A stretch of DNA of 11,059 nucleotides from Armatimonadota bacterium (GCA_023474015.1 JAMCYN010000157.1:1-11059), one strand, 5' to 3'. Positions 1-7,042 are shown, numbered from the stretch's first letter. Numbers and translations: made by a program. The notes: a model not told the origin generated them from the sequence alone.

Positions 1-768
1 CTCATCGAAGACGGCATCATCGGTAACGTGATTATGAGCCGTTCCTGCCTGCACGAGCACTGGTATAACTACCAGAACCACGTCGCCCGCACGCCCTGGC
101 GGACGGATGTCAGGATCGCCGGCGGCGCGGCGTTAAACGACACGGGCGCTCACGCAATCGACCTTCTGACCTGGCTCAACGGCGTCAAAGTCAAGAGAGT
201 CACCGGCGTCGCCAAACGCATGGCCATGCCCGCCGATTATACTCTTACCGACGACACGGCTCTTCTGATAATGGAGTATGAAAACGGCTCCGTGGGAACG
301 GTCAGTTGCAACAGGTTCTCGCATGCGGTTAACCAGGTGACGGAACTGTGCGGCACCGAGGGGACGATATTCACCTCCACCGACGCGGTTAATCCTTATC
401 AAAGCTGGCCGATGGCGGTCTACACCAACAAGGACTTTACTGTGGACACCCTGCCGCAGATACTCAAGGACTTCCGCTGGCCGCAGTTGTTCTGGGTTGA
501 GGACATCATAGAGGATCATGTGCAGAAGCGTTGGGTGCCGCTGTGTCCTTCGAGGACCCCGAACAATTACGACCGGATGACGGCCCATTACCTGGACTGC
601 ATCGTCAACGACAAGGAACCGTTGGTGAGCGGCGAGGACGGCGCGCGGTCCATCGAGGTCATGTGCGCGGTGCTGAAGAGTATGAAGACCGGGTCGTGGA
701 CCGATGTGGCGCTCAAAGAGGAGATCATGGTCGATGAGTTCACGCCGCTTCCGAGAGAGGGAAAGTAG
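1..768 (+). CDS. Gfo/Idh/MocA-family NAD(P)-dependent oxidoreductase, C-terminal part (5' truncated by window edge)
   Basis: The reading frame is open from base 1, so the gene starts upstream; 255 residues and the stop (TAG, 766-768) are visible. The N-terminal Rossmann domain is missing. What remains is the substrate-binding alpha/beta domain: the linker motif EDGIIGNV at the start, then GGAALNDTGAHAIDLLTWL at window residues 41-59. In this family that motif carries the D-x-x-x-H pair (here D47 and H51) near the catalytic site. The C-terminal beta-sheet with EYENGSVGTVSCN is also typical. Members oxidise or reduce a sugar or cyclitol hydroxyl with NAD(P) in the cytoplasm; the substrate cannot be read from this piece. 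Being the first visible gene of a sugar operon fits oxidation of a sugar or glycoside. The family call is secure; specificity is unknown. Confidence 0.9.
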   Translation, partial: LIEDGIIGNVIMSRSCLHEHWYNYQNHVARTPWRTDVRIAGGAALNDTGAHAIDLLTWLNGVKVKRVTGVAKRMAMPADYTLTDDTALLIMEYENGSVGTVSCNRFSHAVNQVTELCGTEGTIFTSTDAVNPYQSWPMAVYTNKDFTVDTLPQILKDFRWPQLFWVEDIIEDHVQKRWVPLCPSRTPNNYDRMTAHYLDCIVNDKEPLVSGEDGARSIEVMCAVLKSMKTGSWTDVALKEEIMVDEFTPLPREGK

Positions 769-783
769 TCCTGACTGGTTGGA

Positions 784-868
784 GTGTACAGGGTACAGTG
801 AACAGGGTACAGTTCCGGACCCGAGCCGGATTTTCCCTCCTGTACCCTGTTCACTATCCACTGTACAC
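784..868. repeat. Imperfect inverted repeat (29-base arms) with nested hairpin
   Basis: The left arm (784-812) and right arm (840-868) are reverse complements with 3 mismatches in 29. The left arm contains the direct repeat acagggtacag twice (788-798 and 802-812). The 27-base centre holds a second small hairpin, tccgg (814-818) with ccgga (826-830). The element fills most of the 119-base gap between the first two genes and ends just before the ribosome binding site of the second. It looks like a dispersed intergenic palindrome; a related degenerate copy lies at 4929-4952. As RNA it would fold strongly and could attenuate or stabilise the operon mRNA. That role is inference. Confidence 0.8.
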
Positions 869-874
869 TAGCTT

Positions 875-881
875 TAGGAGG
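875..881 (+). promoter_or_regulatory. Strong ribosome binding site fixing the epimerase start
   Basis: taggagg lies six bases before the ATG at 888. It decides the start against an in-frame ATG at 798, which lies inside the inverted repeat, has no such site and would add 30 residues unlike the family. Confidence 0.85.
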
Positions 882-887
882 CTTATT

Positions 888-1862
888 ATGAAAACCGTTC
901 TTATCACCGGCGCGGCGGGTTATGTCGGCGGCGAGGCGGTTCGACAATTCCAGGCAAAGGGCTATGATGTGACCGCGCTGGACCTGTTCAAGCCTGATGC
1001 CGACATCCCCTGGATCAACGTTGACTTCACTGACATCGCCGCGCTTGATAAAGCTTTGGACGGCAAAAAGTTCGACGCCATAGTCCACATCGCGTCGCTG
1101 CCCGCCGATACGGGCGACCCTCATCAGATGCTGCGTGTAAACGTGCAGGGCACGTTGAATATGCTCGAGCAGGCGCGAAAGATGGGTGTAGGACGCTACG
1201 CGCAGGTATCCAGCATCTCGGCCTACGAGTGGTATCCGGCGACCAAGTTCAACAAGCCGGACTACATGCCTGTCGATGAAGTCCACCACTGCCGCCCCAA
1301 GGACATGTACTCGACCTCAAAGCGAATGCAGGAACTTCTCGTGACAACCTACTTCTGGGAATACAAGGTCCCCGCCACGGCCATAAGGCTGACGGCTGTG
1401 GTCGGCCCTCGCGGGAAGGGCGGTGGCCGAGGCTGGGGTGAGTTCGCCGTACAGTGGAGCGAAGGCAAGAAGGTAGCCATCCCGCACTTCTCGGCTGAGG
1501 AGCTCTGCCATTACGTCGATATCAGGGATGTGGGAAGAATGCTCGTGGCTGTCTGCGAGGAACCGGGCGCGGTCGGAGAGATCTTCAACTGCTGCGGCCC
1601 CGCCGCCGTTCGCGGCAAGGACATCGCCGCCGTGGTCAAGGCTTTGGCTCCCGGAGTGGAGGTCGAGTATGGATTCCCGTGGAGCATGGCGCAGGGCGAG
1701 GAAATAGAGTTTTCCATGGCGAAGGCCAAGAAGCTAATCAACTTCGAGCCGATGTACTCCATGGAAGACTCCTTGAGATCGATCAAGGAATGGATCGATG
1801 CCGAAAACGTTGCCCGCGATACGGAAGCTGGAAAGTATGGCTTCGGAGTGCAAAGCAAGTGA
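888..1862 (+). CDS. NAD(P)-dependent epimerase/dehydratase (extended SDR family)
   Basis: The 324-residue protein begins MKTVLITGAAGYVG, the Rossmann nucleotide-binding motif G8-x-x-G11-x-x-G14 of extended short-chain dehydrogenases. D32 at the end of the second strand fits NAD rather than NADP. The active site is present: the Ser run VSSIS around residues 107-111 and the Y141-x-x-x-K145 motif (YSTSK). VVGPRG (171-176) matches the usual substrate-loop region, and the length is normal. Such enzymes epimerise, dehydrate or oxidise sugars, often nucleotide-activated ones, in the cytoplasm. The start is set by the strong site at 875-881. The stop is followed after 11 bases by the next gene, so the two are co-transcribed. 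The exact reaction (4-epimerase, 4,6-dehydratase or aldose/uronate dehydrogenase) cannot be told from sequence alone. Confidence 0.9.
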   Translation: MKTVLITGAAGYVGGEAVRQFQAKGYDVTALDLFKPDADIPWINVDFTDIAALDKALDGKKFDAIVHIASLPADTGDPHQMLRVNVQGTLNMLEQARKMGVGRYAQVSSISAYEWYPATKFNKPDYMPVDEVHHCRPKDMYSTSKRMQELLVTTYFWEYKVPATAIRLTAVVGPRGKGGGRGWGEFAVQWSEGKKVAIPHFSAEELCHYVDIRDVGRMLVAVCEEPGAVGEIFNCCGPAAVRGKDIAAVVKALAPGVEVEYGFPWSMAQGEEIEFSMAKAKKLINFEPMYSMEDSLRSIKEWIDAENVARDTEAGKYGFGVQSK

Positions 1863-1873
1863 GGTGATTGGAC

Positions 1874-2707
1874 ATGATCAAGTGTATGCACGGCCTTTCG
1901 ACCATGCACTGCAATATCGTCACCGAGATCAGGATGGCGAAGGAGACCGGTTTCGACGCCCTCGAAATCCTCGATCTCAAGATGAAGCGCTATATCGAGG
2001 CCGGCTGCGACCCCAGGGACCTTGTGCCGATTTTTCAGAAGTACGGCATCAAGCCGGTCACTATTAACGCGATCAAGGACATCGAGCGGGTCGAGGGCAA
2101 GGAGCGCGACGAGCTTATGGCGGAAACCGAGCTCATGTGCTCGGCGGCGGAAACCATAGGCTGCAAGACCATTCAGCTCGTGCAGTTCTGTGGCCTCGAG
2201 GACAGGCCTCAAAAGGAAGTAATGGACCTCACCGCCGATGTGGTCCGTGATATCGCGGACATCGGCAAGAGCCATGGGGTGCGATTCCAGCTCGAGCCCA
2301 TCGCGTGGTCTCCTATCCATTCTCTGTGGCAGAGCCTGGACCTGATCGATATGGTCGGTCGGGACAACGTCAGGATGGTCATCGACTTCTGGCACCTGTG
2401 GGCCGGTTGGGAGACAGGTCCGGAGGATGTCGCCAAGCTGCCCAAGGACTTCATCTACAGTGTGCATTTCTGCGACGGGGTCCGCCCGCCCAAGGGCACT
2501 CCCTCGCATGAGTGGACTGAGATGGCCTACAGAAGCTACCTGCCGGGCGAGGGTGATATACCCGTGCGGGAGTGGGTGGATGCGGTCAAGTCCACGGGAT
2601 TTGACGGAGTGTGGTCCAGCGAGCTGCTGAGCGCCAAGCACTGGGAGTGGGACCTGGTCGATATCGCGAACGAGACCAGGGAGCGAATGGAGAAATACAT
2701 AGACTAA
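1874..2707 (+). CDS. Sugar phosphate isomerase/epimerase, xylose-isomerase-like TIM barrel
   Basis: This 277-residue protein has the size and pattern of the xylose-isomerase-like TIM barrels (the IolE/IolI and AP-endonuclease-2 superfamily). Four acidic or His residues stand where the family binds a divalent metal: E141 (FQLEPIAW), D171 (VIDFWH, with H174), H198 (VHFCDG) and E250 (WSSELLS). All four are intact, so it should be active. Known relatives isomerise, epimerise or dehydrate keto-sugars and inosose, and some cleave oxidised glycosides by elimination. The ATG at 1874 is preferred over the in-frame TTG at 1868 because aggtg (1862-1866), overlapping the previous stop, lies seven bases before it. 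It sits 11 bases after the epimerase and 33 before the GH116-like gene, as part of one operon. The substrate is unknown. Confidence 0.9.
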   Translation: MIKCMHGLSTMHCNIVTEIRMAKETGFDALEILDLKMKRYIEAGCDPRDLVPIFQKYGIKPVTINAIKDIERVEGKERDELMAETELMCSAAETIGCKTIQLVQFCGLEDRPQKEVMDLTADVVRDIADIGKSHGVRFQLEPIAWSPIHSLWQSLDLIDMVGRDNVRMVIDFWHLWAGWETGPEDVAKLPKDFIYSVHFCDGVRPPKGTPSHEWTEMAYRSYLPGEGDIPVREWVDAVKSTGFDGVWSSELLSAKHWEWDLVDIANETRERMEKYID

Positions 2708-2740
2708 CCTGGATTATTCGTATATCGCGGAGGATTCGTG

Positions 2741-4918
2741 ATGGGAAAAGAGTTATTCGCATCCGGCATCGAGGAGTTGAAGTATCAGGAATTTACCGCC
2801 GATGGCTTCGCTAAGCCCGTGTGCGGCATCATCTATCGAGCCGGCCAATCCAGTTGCGGCGCGCCGGTCGGGGGCATCGGCACCGGTTGCATGGATATCG
2901 ACACCAACGGCGCCATCGGCCGGAGCTCGATTTTCAACAGCTTCGCCCCGCCGCGCGATTTGAACACACCGTTTTTGGCCCTGGCGGTCGGCGACAAGGT
3001 GCAGGCGCTGGCCAAGAAGGATGTAGCGGGCGCAACAGCCGCGAAGGACGTGCGATACTTTGGTCACTATCCGGTCGTCGATATGGAGTTCGATCTGGAC
3101 GGCCCGGTGAGCGCGGGCGTGCGGGCGTGGTCGCCCTTTGTCCCCGGCGATTCGGCGCTGTCGGACACTCCAGGGGTGGTCTGCGAGGTTCGGCTGCGGA
3201 ACACGACTTCGGCGATGGTGAGCGGGGCGGTGGTGTTTACTTTCCCCGGCCCGAGCAACGAGGAGTCCGGCGCGACATCGTATGCGCGCAAGAACCTAAA
3301 CGGGTCGCTGGGTGGTGTCGAGGTTACCGGTGAGACCGACCTCCGGGTCGGCTTCGCGCTCGGGGCGATTGGTGAATCCAAGGTTCGCGCGGGCGCGGCG
3401 CTTTCGGCGGACAACGGCGACTGGGGCAAGGTCGCGAAGCAGCTTCCCGCCGCGACAGCCGAGGCCGCCGGGGCGAGTGTCGCCGTGGATTTCTCACTCG
3501 GAGCAAACGAGGCCCGCACGGTCCGGTTCGTGCTGGCGTGGTATCACCCACGCTGGGTTGCGTGCGATTGGCGCTGGTACCTGCAGGCTTATACCGCGCG
3601 CTTTGCGTCAGCGGGCGAAGTCGCCGATATGCTCGCGCGCGAGCACGCATCGATTCTCAAGAGGATTCTGGCCTGGCAGGAAGTTATCTACGCCGAGAAG
3701 CAGTATCCGGTGTGGCTGCGCGAGCAACTTGTGAACGTGATGTACACGATCACCGAGGACGCCCTTTGGGCATGTGATCAGGTCCCGTCGGCTGACTGGG
3801 CGAAGCCGCTGGGTATCTTCGGCCTCATCGAAAGCCCGCGGTCGGTCCCTCATGTGGCTATCCCTAGCGACTGGTACGGCGGCCTTCCGTTCGTCTACTT
3901 CTTTCCAGACCTGCAAACCGCGCTTTTAAGAGGCTACGTGCACTATCAGCTTCCGACCGGTGAAATCCCGCTGGGCCTGGGTTGGTTTGTCGATCTCGGA
4001 ACTCCGCTTTACGATATTCTGCGTACGACCAACAGTTCGAACTTCGTCGATCTCGTCCACCGTCTCTGGCTCCGCGACAAGGACGAAGCCGTGCTGCGGG
4101 AGTTTTACCCGGCCGCGAAGAAGGCGATGGAGTTCAATCTGACCCTTGACCGCGACTGCGACGGCCTTCTGGACTGCGACCCGTGGCCGTGCGCCAACCA
4201 GTTCTACGGCGATTGGCACTGGGAGGGCGCGGCGACTCACTGTAACGGTTACTGGCTCGCGGCGCTCAAGATGACGGAGCGGATGGCCGAGGCATTCGGC
4301 GACACGGCGTTCGCGCACGTCTGCCGGACGTGGTTCGACAGAGGCGCTAAGTCCCTCGAGGAGAAGCTGTGGAACGGAGAGTATTATCTGCTCTGGCACG
4401 ACACCGCCACCGGCAAAAAGTGTGACACCATTCTGTCCAACCAGCTTTCGGGCCAATATCTCGCGGGTCTGCACGGGCTGGGGGATGTGTTCCCCAAGAG
4501 TCGTGTGAAGGCCACCCTCGAAACGATGAAAAAGCGCGTCGTTGGGCTGTCGAAGTACGGTGTCAGAAACGCGATCAAGCCGGACGGTACGGTCGATCAT
4601 GACGGCAAGCTCCAATCGACCGGAATCTTCACGGGCGAAACGATATGCCTTGCCGCCACCTTTGCCTATGCGGGTGACAAGAAGGCCGCCGAGGAGTGCG
4701 CATTCAAGCTGATGGATAATCTCATATTCGGCCAGCACGTGGAGTGGGACCTGCCCAACAACGTCGATCCCGAGACGGGCAAGGTCACCTACGGCACCGA
4801 CTTCTACCAGTTCATGGTTCAGTGGGCGCTGCCCCCGGCGCTCTCCGGCCAGAGCATCGACGAGTTCTGCGCCTCCGGCGGGCTTGTGGACCGGATTATG
4901 CGGGCCGCGAAGGCGTGA
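2741..4918 (+). CDS. GH116/DUF608-family protein (GBA2-like fold) with divergent active site
   Basis: The 725-residue protein has the two-domain plan of GH116 enzymes: an N-terminal beta-sandwich (about 30-290, with GAPVGGIGTGCMDID at 40-54) and a C-terminal (alpha/alpha)6 barrel (about 300-700). Barrel landmarks are DRDCDGLLD (470-478), HCNGYWLAALK (500-510), LWNGEYY (543-549) and NQLSGQY (567-573). It has no signal peptide and should be cytoplasmic. GH116 enzymes are retaining beta-glucosidases or glucosylceramidases. From remembered family motifs, E364 (GLIESP) fits the nucleophile. The usual acid/base Asp (M-A/S-D-Q) is N567, the IPHD motif reads IPLG (409-412), and the C-terminal E and R of the sugar-binding site appear as K681 and Q690. 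It may therefore act on another substrate or by another mechanism. ATG 2741 is chosen over GTG 2738 because ggagg (2729-2733) is seven bases before it. It is the last gene of the operon. Confidence 0.85.
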   Translation: MGKELFASGIEELKYQEFTADGFAKPVCGIIYRAGQSSCGAPVGGIGTGCMDIDTNGAIGRSSIFNSFAPPRDLNTPFLALAVGDKVQALAKKDVAGATAAKDVRYFGHYPVVDMEFDLDGPVSAGVRAWSPFVPGDSALSDTPGVVCEVRLRNTTSAMVSGAVVFTFPGPSNEESGATSYARKNLNGSLGGVEVTGETDLRVGFALGAIGESKVRAGAALSADNGDWGKVAKQLPAATAEAAGASVAVDFSLGANEARTVRFVLAWYHPRWVACDWRWYLQAYTARFASAGEVADMLAREHASILKRILAWQEVIYAEKQYPVWLREQLVNVMYTITEDALWACDQVPSADWAKPLGIFGLIESPRSVPHVAIPSDWYGGLPFVYFFPDLQTALLRGYVHYQLPTGEIPLGLGWFVDLGTPLYDILRTTNSSNFVDLVHRLWLRDKDEAVLREFYPAAKKAMEFNLTLDRDCDGLLDCDPWPCANQFYGDWHWEGAATHCNGYWLAALKMTERMAEAFGDTAFAHVCRTWFDRGAKSLEEKLWNGEYYLLWHDTATGKKCDTILSNQLSGQYLAGLHGLGDVFPKSRVKATLETMKKRVVGLSKYGVRNAIKPDGTVDHDGKLQSTGIFTGETICLAATFAYAGDKKAAEECAFKLMDNLIFGQHVEWDLPNNVDPETGKVTYGTDFYQFMVQWALPPALSGQSIDEFCASGGLVDRIMRAAKA

Positions 4919-4928
4919 AAAGGGAGTA

Positions 4929-4952
4929 GGGAACAGGGAACGGAACTGGACC
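4929..4952. repeat. Degenerate copy of the intergenic dispersed repeat
   Basis: Just after the GH116-like stop codon, 4931-4952 matches 800-821 without gaps at 17 of 22 positions. The shared parts are gaacaggg at the start and ggacc at the end. The right-hand arm that completes the palindrome in the first copy is not seen here. Two related copies in separate gaps suggest a dispersed repeat family in this genome. Confidence 0.55.
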
Positions 4953-4966
4953 TAATAAATATGTTC

Positions 4967-4990
4967 GTCCGGGGTATTTCTGCCCCGGAC
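4967..4990 (+). terminator. GC-rich stem-loop after the sugar operon; possible terminator
   Basis: gtccgggg (4967-4974) pairs perfectly with ccccggac (4983-4990) across an 8-base loop, 48 bases after the stop of the GH116-like gene. The position suits a terminator, but no T-tract follows (gcatcttt), so intrinsic termination is uncertain. It may instead be part of the hairpin cluster that starts here, or a 3'-end stabiliser. Confidence 0.4.
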
Positions 4991-5096
4991 GCATCTTTGG
5001 GGGCATTCTTGCCCTGAACATTCCATCTTCGGAGAGAAGCTGGTATCGGGCCAAGAATGGCCGAGAAGAGAGGTGGGGGGCAAGAATACCACCCAC
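4967..5096. repeat. Cluster of four related short hairpin elements, two in each orientation
   Basis: Four copies of a core close to ggGcATTcTtGCCc occur within 130 bases. On the + strand they are 4971-4986 (ggggtatttctgcccc) and 4999-5014 (gggggcattcttgccc). On the - strand they are 5048-5062 (gggccaagaatggcc on the + strand) and 5075-5090 (ggggggcaagaatacc). The second and third are perfect small hairpins: gggca-ttct-tgccc and ggcca-agaa-tggcc. The fourth is also flanked by ggtggg (5072-5077) and cccacc (5091-5096). The block holds no credible gene. It could be a protein-binding array, a compound RNA structure or decayed repeat DNA; its function is unknown. Confidence 0.6.
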
Positions 5097-5125
5097 CAAC
5101 ATGCCAAACACCGAATCTCAATATG

Positions 5126-5134
5126 TGCTATAAT
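5126..5134 (+). promoter_or_regulatory. Extended -10 promoter for the helicase gene
   Basis: tgctataat is a perfect extended -10 element (TG-n-TATAAT). No good -35 lies 17 bases upstream, which extended -10 promoters tolerate. Transcription would begin near 5141 and leave a leader of about 115 bases. A separate TTGACA at 5156-5161 has only a weak partner (aaatat, 5181-5186, 19-base spacing) and is a less likely second promoter. Confidence 0.5.
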
Positions 5135-5255
5135 GTATCAGATTGTTACTTTGGTTTGACACTGGCCTGGTTGTTCTCGGAAATATCGGTCCCGCTAGCT
5201 CACTCGCTTCAAGCCTCGGAGACAATGAAATGCCTATCGACGAGGAGTGTAGCCA

Positions 5256-6854
5256 TTGAGCTATCAAGACAAAACATGCGATTGCCGCGATTGCGGGCAG
5301 AAGTTCATCTTCAGCGCCCGTGAGCAAGAAGAATTCAAACATCGGGGATTCAACCACCCGACTCGGTGCCTGGAGTGCCACAACAAACGAAATGCCAGGC
5401 GCAAGTACAACCGTGGAGGCGACTGTCAGACGCACACCGCCCCGTGCGCCATTTGCGGCAAGGACGCCAATTTGCCTTTCAAGCCCGCGGGTGACAAGCC
5501 CGTGTATTGCACTGAATGTTTCCGGGGCCGACTCAGCGCGAAGACCGAATCGGGCCGCAAGGAGTTCACCCTTCGCGCGCCGGAGAAGCTTGCGCAAGAA
5601 GCCAATGAGCCGATTCGAGGCGAGTCCGGCGCGATAACCTCATTTGCCGATTTCAATTTGGACCCACGTCTCGAGCGCGCCATTCGCGAGCTGGGATATG
5701 AGACACCGACTCCCGTACAGGTCGCAACCATTCCCATGGGCCTGATGGGTCGTGACCTCATCGGCACTGCGCAGACCGGGACCGGCAAGACCGCCGCGTT
5801 CGTGCTGCCAATACTCCAGCACCTGCTCACCAACCCGGTTGCTAAGCCGCGCACCAGAGTCGTCGTGCTCACACCGACCCGTGAATTGGCGGAGCAGATA
5901 AACGAATCGTTCAAGCTGTTGGGCAAGTTCACTAAGATCGTAACGGCGACCGTCTACGGCGGGGTCGGGATGAACCCCCAGGAGCGGGCGCTGCGAAGCG
6001 GGGCCGAGGTGATAGTCGCTTGCCCCGGCAGGCTGCTCGATCATATCGATCGCGGCACCGCCGACCTCTCAAACGTTGAGAAACTGGTGCTGGATGAGGC
6101 GGACAGGATGCTCGACATGGGCTTTTTGCCTCCTATCAAGCGCATTCTCGCGCGTCTGCCGCGCAAGCGCCACAGTATGCTTTTTTCGGCCACTTTCGCG
6201 CCGGAGCTTATGCAGCTTGTGGAGAACACTCTCAACGACCCGCAAAGAATCGATATCGACCTTCGCGCGCCCGCAACAACCGTCGCGCACGCGCTCTACC
6301 CGTGTCCGCAGCACCTGAAGACATCGCTGGTATTGGAGCTTCTCGATAAGACAGACGCGAACTCGGTCCTTATCTTCACTCGCACGAAGCACCGCGCCAA
6401 CCGGGTCGCCCAGCAGATTGGGAAGGCTGGTTACGGCACAGCCGCGCTGCACGCGAACAAGTCTCAGAATCAGCGGCAGCTTGCGTTGGATGATTTTCGT
6501 TCGGGTAAGTGCCAGATACTGGTTGCCACCGATATCGCCGCGCGCGGGCTGGATATCGAAACCATATCCCACGTCATCAATTACGATATTCCCGACACGT
6601 CGGACACTTACATCCACCGAATCGGTCGCACGGGCAGAGCCGAGCGCGAGGGCGACGCGATGACGCTGGTGACCAGTCAGGACAGCCCTATCGTTTGGGA
6701 TATCGAAAAGGCCCTTGGCGTTCCCATCGAGCGCCGAAAGCTGGATAGCTTCGACTACAACGCCCCCGCGCCATCAGTGGACGAGTTCAAGCGCGCACCG
6801 ATGCCGCGCCGCAATCCGAATCCCAGAGCGGGGCGAGTCACCGCTCGGCGCTAA
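5256..6854 (+). CDS. DEAD-box RNA helicase with two N-terminal zinc ribbons
   Basis: The 532-residue protein joins two zinc ribbons to a complete helicase core. Ribbon 1 uses C10/C13 and C38/C41 and resembles the probable zinc-ribbon domain zf-trcl (EFKHRGF, PTRCLEC). Ribbon 2 uses C64/C67 and C85/C88 with the PFKP...KPVYC signature. The core has the Q-motif region (about 130-160), motif I AQTGTGKT (172-179), Ia PTRELAEQ (207-214), CPGR (256-259, usually TPGR), II DEAD (280-283), III SAT (311-313), IV LIFTRT (372-377), V TDIAARGLDI (425-434) and VI HRIGRTGRA (454-462). The last 28 residues are Arg- and Pro-rich. All ATPase and RNA-unwinding motifs are intact, so it should remodel RNA in the cytoplasm, in ribosome assembly or mRNA turnover; the ribbons probably add RNA or ribosome binding. 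The start is TTG, supported by gaggag (5242-5247) eight bases upstream. Its subfamily resembles RhlE, but no name is assigned. Confidence 0.93.
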   Translation: MSYQDKTCDCRDCGQKFIFSAREQEEFKHRGFNHPTRCLECHNKRNARRKYNRGGDCQTHTAPCAICGKDANLPFKPAGDKPVYCTECFRGRLSAKTESGRKEFTLRAPEKLAQEANEPIRGESGAITSFADFNLDPRLERAIRELGYETPTPVQVATIPMGLMGRDLIGTAQTGTGKTAAFVLPILQHLLTNPVAKPRTRVVVLTPTRELAEQINESFKLLGKFTKIVTATVYGGVGMNPQERALRSGAEVIVACPGRLLDHIDRGTADLSNVEKLVLDEADRMLDMGFLPPIKRILARLPRKRHSMLFSATFAPELMQLVENTLNDPQRIDIDLRAPATTVAHALYPCPQHLKTSLVLELLDKTDANSVLIFTRTKHRANRVAQQIGKAGYGTAALHANKSQNQRQLALDDFRSGKCQILVATDIAARGLDIETISHVINYDIPDTSDTYIHRIGRTGRAEREGDAMTLVTSQDSPIVWDIEKALGVPIERRKLDSFDYNAPAPSVDEFKRAPMPRRNPNPRAGRVTARR

Positions 6855-6901
6855 TACCGGTTTCTGTTGGACGGAGAGTTTCTTAGGATCCGGACACGAG
6901 A

Positions 6902-6914
6902 CCGTTCCTAACGG
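6902..6914 (+). terminator. Weak stem-loop after the helicase gene
   Basis: ccgtt (6902-6906) pairs with aacgg (6910-6914) over a 3-base loop, followed by atttaata. It is 47 bases after the helicase stop. The short stem and poor T-tract make it only a possible terminator. The rest of 6855-6970 shows no gene. Confidence 0.3.
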
Positions 6915-6975
6915 ATTTAATACCACTTCTTAAGGTAGATGTCAATGGTTCAGAAGGCGTTTTTCCGTGGTTGCA

Positions 6976-7009
6976 TTGACAATTGCTAAAACTGAACCTA
7001 AACTATAAT
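6976..7009 (+). promoter_or_regulatory. Promoter of the LacI-family gene
   Basis: TTGACA at 6976-6981 is followed after 17 bases by taaact (6999-7004). A perfect TATAAT overlaps it at 7004-7009, but at a spacing of 22, or 15 from ttgcta (6983-6988). Which hexamers are used is unclear, but a promoter here is likely. The -35 sits inside the odd palindrome attgacaat (6975-6983), a possible autoregulatory operator. Confidence 0.6.
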
Positions 7010-7042
7010 GGGAAGTTACTTAATGAAAGAGGGATGGGGTCG

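Noticed and set aside
133..861. Long minus-strand open frame opposite the oxidoreductase gene
   Set aside because: It lies opposite a gene with clear family motifs, its product resembles no family, and its N-terminal part is translated from the inverted repeat.
798..887. Upstream in-frame ATG giving a 354-residue epimerase
   Set aside because: The extra 30 residues come from the palindrome, and the strong ribosome binding site at 875-881 points to 888, where the Rossmann motif begins at once.
1511..2641. 376-codon minus-strand open frame
   Set aside because: It spans the junction of two well-supported + strand genes and has no recognisable domain; such shadow frames are common in GC-rich DNA.
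3926..4738. 270-codon minus-strand open frame
   Set aside because: It is fully inside the GH116-like gene, with an arginine-rich, low-information product and no family motif.
4967..5096. CRISPR-like array
   Set aside because: The copies are short, in both orientations and irregularly spaced, with no uniform spacers and no cas genes nearby.
5057..5323. 88-codon + strand frame before the helicase
   Set aside because: It starts inside the hairpin cluster, has no ribosome binding site, overlaps the helicase start in another frame and shows no known motif.
6983..7042. TTG start at 6983 for the LacI gene
   Set aside because: It lies within the -35/-10 promoter region and would add residues before the usual LacI helix-turn-helix start.
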